Positions 26,900-36,852 of a stretch of DNA of 40,129 nucleotides are shown in pieces (within the stretch, counting starts at the first letter, position 1; every line of letters starts with the position of its first letter). The DNA is taken from NCBI GenBank assembly GCA_905182895.1, contig CAJJDD010000018.1, positions 1-40,129 on the forward strand, read 5' to 3'. The notes under the pieces are model-generated. The model was given only the letters and a program-made list of their open reading frames with translations, was not told the DNA's origin and ran no database searches. Source of the DNA: Flavobacteriales bacterium UBA4466. Lineage in GTDB: Bacteria > Bacteroidota > Bacteroidia > Flavobacteriales_D > Sanyastnellaceae. A program made the translations under genes and the position numbers.

Positions 26900-28304
26900 C
26901 TATTGATTTATAGCTTTGGAGCTGTAATATCGCTTTAATCCATCAATATTTTGCTGTAAGTCATTAATAGTTGGAGAGTAATATTCGTCTGGCTGAATAC
27001 TCTCTGGTGAAGAGCCTTTTGAAGAGTTTAAATGTAATTTTAATACAGATATACTCACGAGTAATCCACTTCTATTTAACATGTAAGGAGTAGCATCACC
27101 CCACGTCCCTCCATAAGGTCCTAGACAAGGTGTGCCCATGGTTTTCCCAAACCCAAGAGATTTAAACTGCGAAGTAAATAGGACGCTCGCACTGCCAGAG
27201 AAATGATTAATGAAAAGAGTTTTAGTTCCATGAAAAGCATGTTTCTTCTTTGCGCTGTAAACTTTATAAATAAAAGTATCCCTTTGGTGAAGTGGAGTGC
27301 CTGCAAGATTCCGAAAGAAAGGAATTTTATCATTTTTTTTGAAAAGATAAATCCATTCCATCCTCCAAGGCCTTTAGTCAGTTTTTCATATTTTTTACTG
27401 CTAAGTGGACTTTTAACCATAGAGATACTATGAGGTGATAGGACGTCTGGTCCAGATAAATAGGTGAGGATTAATATTTCTTCAGTTTAGAAATAAAAAC
27501 GATTAACTTCTAACAAAATAGTTATTAGCTTATTTATTTTTTTAAAGCTCTTTGACGCCTATAGTAGTCAAATAAATCATAAACTCTAAAGTAAATCGTT
27601 GCTAATGGCAGAAACCAAGGTATTCCAAAGTAATAAGGGCGAGTTTGAAGAGATATTTCTTCAAAGACAGTAACTCTTTTTTCTGGATTTAAAATTTTTA
27701 AAGCAGCTTTATGACCAAGATATGGTGCCATAGCCGCTTGCTCTAAAGAATTGCCCTCATAAAAATAATACGGCTCTACATCTTTTAAAATCTTCTCTGA
27801 AGTTATTCCATTAATACTAGTTATGACTGACCCTGAAGGTATGCTGTCCAAGTAGTCCTTTCTCAAAATTAAATCGTCACCTATCCTTGAAGTTATAAAG
27901 TATAAGTTAAGCGCATCGTTCGCTCGAGTGAAATTAAAAAATCTTTTTAAGCTTAGCGTTGTGTGTGAATCTTTTAATAGCTGTAATAGTTGACTAACCT
28001 TAGTGCTAAACTCGGCTAGGCTAATATCCTCGTTTATACTTTGGTAAATTGAATCAAATGTTAATTCAAATGTGGTAGAATCGACATAGAAGAACGGGTT
28101 CTCATGAGATTCATAAAGCATTTTTTTTAAGTCCAATAGGTCTGCTTTTAACGAGTCCTTTTGGTAGATTAAATCAGAAGGGTTTTGGCCATAACTCGAA
28201 GATGATAACAAGGAAAGAAAAATGGCTAGGCCAAAAAGCAGAAAGCCGTTTCTATAAATAGAAACGGCTTTTATTATTTTGTGTTCATTAAGATTAATCT
28301 TCAT
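26900..28304 (-). pseudogene. S41 family peptidase, frame-disrupted and with a foreign-looking middle
   Basis: From the ATG at 28304 ([20 protein letters not shown]) comes a signal peptide ending in SSSSYGQ, then an N-terminal domain (YESHENPFFYVDSTTFELTF, LKDSHTTLSLKRFF) and a PDZ-like stretch (IPSGSVITSINGITSEKIL). At the other end, the catalytic half is seen in another frame: LFINHFSGSASVLFTSQFKS with the Ser in the usual SA.E-type block, then GGTWGD and the closing PTINDLQQNIDG, stopping at 26900. Between them, about residues 205-255 read RPYYFGIPWFLPLATIYF plus RVYDLFDYYRR and a stop. That looks like the tail of a membrane protein, not S41. Frame changes occur near 27310 and 27480. The gene overlaps the clpC stop by 11 nt. 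Confidence 0.65.
28242..28271 (-). terminator. Perfect hairpin downstream of clpC, inside the S41 leader region
   Basis: AAAGCCGTTTCTAT and ATAGAAACGGCTTT are 14-nt perfectly complementary arms with almost no loop, 23 nt past the clpC stop. On the plus strand it is followed by TTTATTATTTT; on the minus strand the T run is interrupted. It also falls within the codons of the S41 signal-peptide region, so termination of clpC and expression of the S41 gene may compete. Confidence 0.65.
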
Positions 28305-30859
28305 CCTCATTTGTAGATTCTTTCTTATCTCCTTTTTTAACTTTAATACATATTTCTTCTTTCTTCTTATCGAAGTCAATAGAAATAGAATCACCCTCCT
28401 GAATATTAGAGTTAATAATCTCTTCGGCTAAAGCATCTTCAACATATTTCTGGATAGCTCTTTTAAGAGGTCTTGCTCCGAATTTAGCATCGTATCCTTT
28501 ATCACTGATGTAATCCTTGGCAGCATCTGTAAGCTTTAGTTTATACCCTAAATCTTCTACTCTGCTATAAAGTTTAGCTAATTCAATATCTATAATCTTA
28601 TGAATGTCTTCTTTAGTAAGTGAGTTAAATAAAACTAAATCATCCACTCTATTAAGAAACTCAGGAGCAAAAGCCTTTTTTAATGCATTTTCAATAACAC
28701 CTTTCTGATCATCCTTATTGTTAGCAGTTTTAGCTCCAGTCCCGAAGCCTACACCAGTTCCGAAATCTTGAAGTTGTCTAGCTCCAATATTAGAAGTCAT
28801 AATGATAATGGTGTTCTTAAAATCTACTTTTCTTCCTAAAAGTCAGTCAATTGACCATCATCTAGAATTTGAAGAAGTAGATTGAATACGTCAGGGTGAG
28901 CTTTTTCTATCTCATCTAATAATACTATAGAGTAGGGTTTTCTTCTAACTTTTTCTGTTAATTGACCACCTTCTTCGTAACCTACGTATCCAGGAGGAGC
29001 TCCTACTAATCTAGAAACTGCAAATTTCTCCATGTACTCACTCATATCCATACGGATAAGTGAATCTTCAGAATCAAAAAGATTTTTAGATAATTCTTTA
29101 GCTAGTTGAGTTTTACCTACGCCTGTTGGACCCAAAAAGATAAAAGAACCTATCGGTCTATTTGGATCTTTTAATCCAGCTCTATTTCGTTTTATGGCTT
29201 TAGCTACTTTCTTTACGGCCTCATCTTGTCCTATCACCGTACCCTGGAGATCTTCCTCCATTCTAGCAAGCTTCCCACTCTCTTTCTCAGCTATTCGTTG
29301 AACAGGAATTCCTGTCATCATAGCTACTACTTCAGCCACATCTTCTTCGGTAACTACCTCTCTATGATTTTTAGAATCTTCTTCCCATTTATTTTTTGCA
29401 GTATCTAGTTTTTCTCCGAGTTGTCTTTCTTTATCTCTAAGCTTAGCAGCTTCTTCATACTTCTGACTCTTAACTACCTGGTTTTTTTCTTCCTTAACTT
29501 CCTCTATCTGCTTTTCTACATCTAGAATTTCTTCAGGAACATTAATGTTTTGAAGATGCACTCTGGAACCTACCTCATCTAAGGCATCTATGGCCTTGTC
29601 TGGAAGAAATCTGTCTGAGATATATCGAGTTGTTAACTTAACACACGCTTGTATCGCTGCTTCTGTATAAGTAACACTGTGATGATCTTCGTACCTTTCC
29701 TTGATGTTATTAAGAATTTGAATAGTCTCTTCTACACTTGTAGGTTCTACGATAACTTTTTGGAATCTTCTTTCCAAAGCCCCGTCTTTCTCTATATACT
29801 GTCTGTACTCATCTAAAGTAGTAGCACCTACACATTGAATTTCTCCTCTAGCCAGAGCAGGTTTAAACATGTTAGAAGCATCAAGTGATCCAGAGGCGCC
29901 ACCTGCACCAACTATTGTGTGAATCTCATCTATGAAAAGAATTACATCTCTTGTTTTTTCAAGCTCGCTCATCACGGCTTTCATTCTTTCTTCAAATTGA
30001 CCTCTATATTTAGTTCCTGCGACTAAAGAGGCTATATCTAGAGTTACTATTCTTTTTCCGAATAAGACTCTAGAAACTTTCTTTTGAACTATTCTAAGCG
30101 CTAAGCCCTCAGCTATAGCAGATTTACCAACACCGGGTTCACCTATGAGAATAGGATTGTTTTTCTTCCTTCTGCTAAGGATTTGAGAAACACGCTCTAT
30201 TTCAGCATCTCTGCCTACTATAGGGTCTAACTTGTTCTCTTCAGCCATTTTAGTTAAATCCCTTCCGAAATTGTCTAAAACAGGCGTCTTGCTTTTAGGG
30301 TCACCTTTCTTTCCTTGTCTTCCTCCACCTGCATTTCCTCCGTTTCCTCCAGAGCTGAAAGGCATCTCATCTTCATCATCATGAGACCCTGGGAATTCAC
30401 TTCTTGGCATATCCATTTCTTTGTCGTTTGCTATAATTGATTCGAATTCATCTTTAGCCAAATCGTAATCGATTTGGAATTGAGCTAATGACTTTGTAGC
30501 CACATTATCTTGATCCTTCAAAATAGATAAGAGTAAATGTTCAATCCTGTCACCCAATAAAGCTCCACCTCTACTTATGTGATTTTTAATATTTTTTCCG
30601 CTTGTTTAACTAGAGGAATAGTATTCTTATTACCAGTAACGCTGGGAGTAGAAGATTTAGTAGAGAGCTCTATAAGGTTTCTCAGTTTCTTTATATCTAC
30701 ATCTAATGATTCTAGAATTTTTACCGCCATGCAGTCATTTTCTAAAATTATTCCAAGTAAAAGATGTTCTACACCTATATAACCGTGATTTAACCTCACA
30801 GCTTCTTCTCTACTATTAGTTATTACTGATCGTACTTTCTTTGAAAATTTAGCGTCCAT
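28294..30859 (-). CDS. clpC: ATP-dependent Clp protease ATPase subunit ClpC, two frameshifts
   Basis: The repaired protein of about 854 residues unfolds substrates for ClpP. It starts [20 protein letters not shown] (Clp N-terminal repeat, VEHLLLGII and IEHLLLSIL being its two copies). The first AAA+ module has GEPGVGKSA; the UVR coiled-coil region between the ATPase modules reads [18 protein letters not shown]; the second AAA+ module has GPTGVGKTQ. The ClpP-binding VGF tripeptide lies in GTGVGFGTG. One frame change lies at a run of five T at 30583-30587 (should be six to restore [16 protein letters not shown]). The other lies at a run of four A at 28838-28841 (should be five to restore LTDFLGRKVDF). 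Both are typical homopolymer miscounts. It is divergent from gyrA. Confidence 0.95.
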
Positions 30860-31148
30860 CTATTCGTTTTCTTTACTTGTTATTACTACACAATATACAT
30901 TCTTACACGGCATTATCAAATTTAAATATAGGAAGACTACTGATGCGTCACGTAGATGTCAATTTTTCACCAAATTTTGTGAATAATTCCACCTTAAATC
31001 TGAGGCTTAGTCCTAACGGTTGATTTACCTTCGCGCGTTGAGCAAATTTGATGTTTATTTAGGCTAATGTTTTGAAGAGTATTTTTCACTTAATTAGTCT
31101 GAAATAAATTAATATCAAATGACGTGCTAAATTTTTAAAACAGACTAA

Positions 31149-33711
31149 ATGGCAGACGGAGAAAAAATAGTACCGATTAGTATAGAAGAAGAAATGAAGT
31201 CAGCGTACATCGATTATTCGATGTCCGTAATAGTCTCTAGGGCATTACCCGATGTTAGAGATGGATTAAAGCCTGTTCATAGAAGAGTTCTATACGGAAT
31301 GTTGGATTTAGGAGTCCTAAGCAATAGAGCTCATAAGAAATCTGCAAGAATTGTTGGAGAAGTATTAGGTAAGTACCATCCGCATGGAGATACTTCCGTA
31401 TACGACTCTATGGTAAGAATGGCCCAGGATTGGTCATTGAGATATCCTTTTGTAGATGGACAAGAAGAGGGTGGTTCGATAGATGGAGATAATCCTGCAG
31501 CTATGAGATATACTGAGGCTAGGTTGAAAAAGATAGCCGAGGAAATGCTCGCAGATTTAGATAAAGAGACTGTTGATTTTAGACCAAATTTTGATGATTC
31601 TTTATCAGAGCCCGTAGTACTGCCGGCTAGAATACCAAGTTTATTGTGTAACGGTGCCAGCGGAATTGCAGTAGGTATGGCGACTAATATGCCTCCTCAT
31701 AATTTAAGTGAGGTAATAGACGGTACAATAGCATACATAGAGAACAATGATGTTACCATTGAGGAGCTAATGCAGCATGTGAAAGCTCCCGATTTCCCTA
31801 CAGGAGGAACAATATACGGTTATGAAGGTGTAAAAGATGCTTTCGAAACAGGCAGAGGTCGTATCGTAATGAGGGGGAGAGCTAGGTTTGAAGAGATGAA
31901 GTCTGGGAGAGAAATGATTATCGTAGATGAAATTCCTTATCAAGTGAATAAGGCAGATATGATAAAGAAAACAGCAGATCTTGTTAATGATAAAAAACTA
32001 GACGGCATATCTGAAATTAGAGATGAGTCTGATCGAAATGGAATGAGAATCGTTTATGAACTTAAACGTGATGCTATTCCTAATATAGTGCTGAACAAAT
32101 TATACAAGTATACTTCGCTTCAATCTTCTTTTTCAGTTAACAATATTGCTCTAGTTAAAGGAAGGCCTGAGATGTTAAACTTAAAAAGTTTAATATCAAA
32201 CTTTGTAGAACATAGGCATGACGTTGTAATCAGAAGAACTCAATACGAACTAAGAAAAGCTCAAGAGAGGGCACATATATTAGAAGGGTTATTAATAGCG
32301 TTAGACAACTTAGATGAAGTAATCAAGTTAATAAGAGCTAGTAAGACTCCGGAGAGATCCAGAGAAGGGTTGATGAAAACCTTTGAATTATCTGAACTTC
32401 AAGCCAGAGCTATTCTGGATATGAGGCTTCAGAAATTAACTGGCCTAGAAAGCGAAAAGATAAAAGCAGAATATGACGAGCTAATGACAACAATCGCTCG
32501 TTTAGAAGAGATATTAGGAAGTGAAGAAGTAAGATTTCAGATCATCAAAGATGAGCTTATCGAAACTAAGGAAAAGTATGGTGATGAAAGAAGAAGTAAA
32601 ATCGAATATTCTGGAGCTGACTTATCTATTGAAGATATGATTCCTGATGAAGAGGTAGTTATTACCATCTCTCATGCAGGATATATAAAAAGAACTTCTT
32701 TAAGAGAATATAAAAGTCCAAAATAGAGGAGGAGTAGGGAGTAAAGCGAGTACTACAAGAAATGAAGATTTCTTAGAGCATTTATTTGTAGGGACTAATC
32801 ATCAATATTTACTGATCTTCACACAAAAAGGGAAGTGTTTTTGGATGAGAATATTTGAAGTCCCAGAAGGAAGTAAAACTTCTAAAGGAAGAGCTATTCA
32901 GAATCTGTTAAATATTGAGTCTGATGACAAGGTCTTAGCTTACATACCTGTATTAAATCTTAAGGATGAGGATTACATTAATGGAAATAATGTGATTCTG
33001 TTCAAATGAATAGGATAGATTCTACTAAGAAGATTTATAGTATTCTAGACCTAGAACTAATGGAATTAATGCCATTACTATTAAGGAAGATGATACATTT
33101 CAGAAGCTAGACTTACGAATGGCGAAAATGAAATAGTAATGGCTCTAAAGAGCGGTAAAGCTATTCGTTTCCCAGAACAAAAGGTAAGAGCTGTTGGTAG
33201 AACTGCACAAGGAGTTAAAGGGGTTACTCTTCAAAGTCCTAAAGATGAAGTTATCGGTATGATCTGTGTAACCAGCGGAGATGAGTCTGACATTCTAGTA
33301 GTAGCAGAAAAAGGGTATGGAAAACGTTCTGCTATAGCTGATTACAGAGTAACCAACAGAGGTGGTAAAGGAGTTAAAACCATCAACATCACGGATAAAA
33401 CTGGTGAGTTGATAGCTATAAAGAATGTGACAGATGAAGATGATGTAATGATTATTAATAAATCTGGTGTCGCTATTAGGTTACAACTTTCTGACTTAAG
33501 GACGATGGGTAGAAACACTCAAGGTGTTCGTTTAATAAACTTAAAAGGAAATGATGAGATAGCTGCAGTGGCTAAGGTAATTAGACAAGATGAAGAAGAT
33601 GAAGTCGAGCTAGATGAGAACGGAGATCCTATCGTTCCTGAACCAACTTCTGAGGATGGCGAATCCGAATCTGAAGAAGACGATTCTCCTGAAAATAATT
33701 CAGCAGAATAA
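31149..33711 (+). CDS. gyrA: DNA gyrase subunit A, several frameshifts in the C-terminal domain
   Basis: The breakage-reunion domain is intact from MADGEKIVPISIEEEMKSAY. It includes the quinolone region HPHGDTSVYDSMVRM (Thr at the E. coli 83 position, as usual in Flavobacteria) and the catalytic Tyr121 in AAMRYTEARL. The normally conserved GQGNFGS block just before it reads GQEEGGS (residues 104-110). The frame breaks near 32722 after REYK. The C-terminal beta-pinwheel continues in another frame (RGGVGSKASTTRNEDFLEH, YLLIFTQKGKCFWMRIFEVP) to 33009. A patch at 33000-33115 needs several changes to recover SRPRTNGINAITIKEDDT and ARLTNGENEIVMALKSGKAI. An acidic tail closes the protein at 33711 (about 853 residues repaired). 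Confidence 0.95.
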
Positions 33712-33730
33712 ATGAATATTAAAGTTTAAG

Positions 33731-33766
33731 AAAAGCCATTCTTAAATTTAGAATGGCTTTTTTTTA
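33731..33766 (+). terminator. Rho-independent terminator after gyrA
   Basis: AAAAGCCATTCT pairs perfectly with AGAATGGCTTTT around a 7-nt loop and runs into eight or more T, 20 nt after the stop. Confidence 0.93.
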
Positions 33767-33832
33767 TAAGGTAATAGAATACGTTATTAGCATTCTGGCA
33801 TTGAAATTGTCTAAGGTCCTATGGAAAATTAG

Positions 33833-33840
33833 TAATTTTG
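33833..33840 (+). promoter_or_regulatory. Possible Bacteroidota promoter (TTG ... TAATTTTG) for the TPR gene
   Basis: TAATTTTG matches TAnnTTTG, 25 nt before the ATG at 33866. A TTG at 33807-33809 lies 23 bp upstream, within the 17-23 bp range reported for Flavobacterium promoters. Confidence 0.5.
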
Positions 33841-33865
33841 ACATCAACAAAGCAATATTTAAAAA

Positions 33866-35055
33866 ATGAAGAAAAGTATCAATCTAATAATAGCAATCGC
33901 AACAGCATACGGAGTGTCGGCACAATGTCCTGATGTTATCGAAGGAACACCTAAGTCTTCTGACGTAACTACAGCATATACTAAATGTAGCCTTAGGGGT
34001 GGAGATTCAAATAACCCAATAGAAGCTGCCAAATATATTGATAGAGCCATTAAGCATGAGAAGTCAAAATTAAAATCTAAGACTTGGGTGTATAGAGGTG
34101 ATATATATTATTTAATGGCATCTGCAGAAAATAACACTTGCGGTCAAGCATTAACTATAGCTAAAGAATCCTATTTAAAAGCTAAAGAAGTAGATACAAA
34201 AGGGCTAAAAGAAGATGAAATAATCTTTGGTTTAAATGCCGTATCTACTCTAGCTTATAACAGTGGGCTAAATGCATATAATGACAAGGCCTATGATAAA
34301 GCATCTAAAAACTTCGAATTATCAGCTACTACTTTAGCCGATGCGGGCAAAAAGGATTCCTTATATATGTACTCATTGTTTAACGCTGCTTTGAGTTTTG
34401 AAAGTGCAGGGAACTTAGATAAAGCTCTAGAAATGTATGAAGGTTGCGCAGAAACTGGTTATGAAGCTAAACAGTGCTATTACAGAATAATAGGAGCGTA
34501 CCAAAATGCAGATAGCTTAGAGGCTAGTTTGACGTATATCAAAAAAGGCAAAGAGATGTTCCCTGAGGAGTCAGAATTCCTTATTCAAGAAACGAACTAT
34601 TACCTTAGAGCGAAAGAATTTGAAAAAGCTGAAGAAAATTTGAAAATGGCTATTGAAAAAGACCCTAAGAATGCAATGCTTCATTTTGTATTAGGAACTG
34701 CCATGGATCAGTTAGGGAATAACTCTGGAGCCGTTGAGGCATATAAACAAGCCATCGCTATTGATACAGGTTATCTAGACGCATATCATAATTTAGGGGC
34801 CAGCTACGTGAATAATTCAGTTTTTCTAAAAGAAAAAATAAATGAGTTCATTATAAAATTTAATCAAGCAGAAATTGAAAATTTAGAGAAAGAGTCTGAA
34901 GAAGCTCGACGTGGCCCATAAGGTCTTAGAAAAAGCTTTAGAGCTTGGTGCCAAGGAATGTTCAAGTGATGAACTCACTTAAAAGTATCTATTTCGCTTT
35001 CGAAAGAATGGAGGACTATAATGCTATGAAAGCAAAGATCGATGGTTTGAAATAA
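33866..35055 (+). CDS. Exported tetratricopeptide repeat protein, two frameshifts near the end
   Basis: A signal peptide (MKKSINLIIAIATAYGVSAQ) is followed by helical repeats. TPR units with the usual small and aromatic positions are clear at LFNAALSFESAGNLDKALEM, ETNYYLRAKEFEKAEENLKM, and LGTAMDQLGNNSGAVEAYKQ, then DAYHNLGASYVNN. The frame breaks near 34910. The real end is recovered as VAHKVLEKALELGAKECSSD and, after a second break near 34978, SIYFAFERMEDYNAMKAKID, ending at 35053-35055. The repaired length is about 396 residues. TPR proteins are binding scaffolds; the partner is unknown. It is a single-gene transcript bounded by terminators on both sides. Confidence 0.85.
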
Positions 35056-35078
35056 GATAACGAAAACATATGTGAGTT

Positions 35079-35107
35079 TTAAGCCCCTTATTTTAAGGGG
35101 CTTTTTC
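35079..35107 (+). terminator. Rho-independent terminator after the TPR gene
   Basis: AAGCCCCTT and AAGGGGCTT arms with a 5-nt loop are followed by five T. It is 25 nt past the repaired stop at 35055, which supports that stop over the earlier one at 34921. Confidence 0.9.
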
Positions 35108-35117
35108 ATTTAAATTT

Positions 35118-35381
35118 TTAAATGAAAACCTTTGAATCAATAGAGAGGTTTGAAGATTCTTCTTTGCTAATGAACGTTTGCGAAGCTCTTTCTCCCGTTG
35201 GCAATTCTGACAGTATACCGATAGTTCTTCCCTTGGTATAAGGGCTCTGGTAAATAATGCTCATCTCTCTTGCATGCAGAAGTGTTTCGAAGTGATCTTC
35301 TTTACTGCTTAACCTTAGACATTTAAAGTTCAACTCTCTTAAGGCGTATAACCTCCAATTGTCGATAGGATTATAAGACAT
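35118..35381 (-). CDS. Hypothetical protein (87 residues)
   Basis: An open frame from the ATG at 35381 reads MSYNPIDNWRLYALRELNFK and later FETLLHAREMSIIYQSPY and GRTIGILSELPTGERASQTF. It has no signal peptide or helix and mixes charged and hydrophobic residues like a small soluble protein. I do not recognise it. It occupies the whole space between the TPR terminator and the peroxiredoxin promoter region, and nothing better is seen on the other strand, so it is probably real. Confidence 0.5.
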   Translation of the reverse strand: MSYNPIDNWRLYALRELNFKCLRLSSKEDHFETLLHAREMSIIYQSPYTKGRTIGILSELPTGERASQTFISKEESSNLSIDSKVFI

Positions 35382-35463
35382 ACTCTAATTGTTGAAAATT
35401 CATTATTGATAAAATCGATAGCAATGTTAGTTAAAATTGATAATATCTAAGCTTAATAACTCC

Positions 35464-35471
35464 TACTTTTG
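35464..35471 (+). promoter_or_regulatory. Possible -7 box of the peroxiredoxin operon (TACTTTTG)
   Basis: TACTTTTG matches TAnnTTTG and ends 25 nt before the ATG at 35497. The nearest TTG (35437-35439) is 24 bp upstream, slightly further than usual. Confidence 0.45.
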
Positions 35472-35496
35472 CGGAAAATTTAAAAAAAGAAATCCA

Positions 35497-36136
35497 ATGT
35501 CAATTGTAGGAAAAAAATTTCCAAGTCTAGAAGTATCTGCCATGAACGAAATGGGTGATACGATCAAAGTAAACGTTTTTGAAGAAGCTAAGAATAACGG
35601 GAAGAAGGTGTTACTTTTTTGGTACCCAAAGGATTTTACATTCGTTTGTCCTACTGAGCTTCATGCTTTTCAAGCGGCTTTAGGTGAGTTCGAAAAAAGA
35701 AACACTATCGTAATAGGAGCTTCATGTGATACTCCAGAAGTTCATTTCGCGTGGTTAAACACACCGAAAGACCAAGGAGGAATAGAGGGAGTAACGTATA
35801 CCCTTTTAGCTGACACGAACAGAAACCTATCTTCTATTTTAGAGATTTTAGATATACAAGAAGTGGTTTATGATGAGGATTTAGATGCTGAGATAGTAAC
35901 TGGAGACAGCGTTACTTACAGAGCTACTTATTTATTGGATGAAGATGGTGTAGTATTCCATGAGGGAGTAAATCACATGCCAGTTGGAAGAAATGTAAAT
36001 GAGTTTTTAAGGCTTATCGATGCCTTTACGCACGTTCAGAAAAATGGAGAAGTATGTCCAGCTAACTGGGAAGGAAGGAAAAACAGCTATGTCAGCAGAC
36101 AGAAAAGGAACTGCAGAGTACCTTTCGATGAACTAA
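35497..36136 (+). CDS. Peroxiredoxin (typical 2-Cys, AhpC/TSA family), frameshift near the C-terminus
   Basis: The start at 35497 (MSIVGKKFPSLEVSAMNEMG) is preferred to an in-frame ATG 60 nt upstream that lies in the promoter region. The peroxidatic Cys51 sits in DFTFVCPTEL and the resolving Cys187 in GEVCPANW. The enzyme reduces hydrogen peroxide and organic peroxides in the cytoplasm using thioredoxin-like donors. After CPANWE a surplus G near 36071-36080 shifts the frame. The proper tail reads AMSADRKGTAEYLSMN and stops at 36134-36136 (about 212 residues), five bases before the stop of the broken frame. A thioredoxin gene follows 15 nt later and is the likely reductant. Confidence 0.93.
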
Positions 36137-36151
36137 AATAGATTAAAACGC

Positions 36152-36466
36152 ATGTTTACAGAGTTAACAGAAGATACCTTAGAGTCTACAGTAAAATCAA
36201 ATGATACTGTATTAGTGCAGTATTCAGCTGGCTGGTGTGGAAACTGCAGAATTATGAAGCCTAAGTTTAAAAGAATGGCTGCAGAGCATGAAAATGCTGA
36301 ATTCGTGATGGTAGATGCAGAAAAACTTCCTGAAAGCAGAAAGATGGCCAATGTGGACAACTTACCCACCTTCGCAGCGTTCAAAAATGGGCAGTTGGTA
36401 AAGCAGATTCAAACTAATAAAGCAGATGTCTTAAAAGAATTCGTAGATGAGATTACCAGTAATTAA
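36152..36466 (+). CDS. Thioredoxin family protein (WCGNC active site)
   Basis: The 104-residue single-domain protein has the active site SAGWCGNCRIMKP, with WCGNC in place of the common WCGPC, and the cis-Pro loop NLPTFAAF. It is cytoplasmic (no signal). It probably reduces the peroxiredoxin encoded just upstream. Its last 20 nt overlap the start of the DUF6952 gene, a sign of translational coupling. Confidence 0.93.
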   Translation: MFTELTEDTLESTVKSNDTVLVQYSAGWCGNCRIMKPKFKRMAAEHENAEFVMVDAEKLPESRKMANVDNLPTFAAFKNGQLVKQIQTNKADVLKEFVDEITSN

Positions 36467-36704
36467 ACACTTGAATACGTTTATTCAAGAGAATGACCAA
36501 GACTATGTGCTCGAGGCCATAGAAACCTTAGAGAATCTAACCGAATCATCTGCCATAAAAGATGATGAGCTAGATGTTATAGGAGAGTTGTTGTCTAATA
36601 TGTATGGTGCTTTGGAGGTAAACACAGCCATAAAATCTGGTAAACCAGAGAAGCAAGCCATGAATGAATTCATGCAGCGTGTGACTGGTTCTATCGATAG
36701 ATAG
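36447..36704 (+). CDS. DUF6952 family small protein
   Basis: The 85-residue protein starts MRLPVIKHLNTFIQENDQDY and contains the ETLENLTE and ELDVIGELLSNMYGALEV blocks that I associate with the Bacteroidota family DUF6952, which is usually found after thioredoxin. It is helical and acidic, with no signal or Cys. The role is unknown; its place in the peroxiredoxin/thioredoxin operon suggests a link to peroxide defence. A terminator follows 20 nt later. Confidence 0.85.
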   Translation: MRLPVIKHLNTFIQENDQDYVLEAIETLENLTESSAIKDDELDVIGELLSNMYGALEVNTAIKSGKPEKQAMNEFMQRVTGSIDR

Positions 36705-36725
36705 GCTTAAAAAGAAAACTAGTTT

Positions 36726-36764
36726 AAAAGCGCATCTGGAGTTATCTAGATGCGCTTTTTTTTT
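36726..36764 (+). terminator. Rho-independent terminator closing the peroxiredoxin operon
   Basis: AAAAGCGCATCT pairs with AGATGCGCTTTT around a 10-nt loop and is followed by eight T. Confidence 0.93.
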
Positions 36765-36823
36765 GGTTGAAATGAAATTACTATTCGTTTAAAATCCGAA
36801 ACATTCCAGTTTATGAAACGACT

Positions 36824-36831
36824 TAAATTTG
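36824..36831 (+). promoter_or_regulatory. Possible -7 box of the carotenoid genes (TAAATTTG)
   Basis: TAAATTTG matches TAnnTTTG and ends 21 nt before the probable GTG start at 36853. No clear -33 element was seen. Confidence 0.4.
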
Positions 36832-36852
36832 CAGCGCCAGCAGTAGTAAACG

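Noticed and set aside
2193-33711. glnS, clpC and gyrA as true pseudogenes
   Set aside because: All three are essential or near essential, all catalytic motifs are intact, and the breaks are single bases, often on homopolymers.
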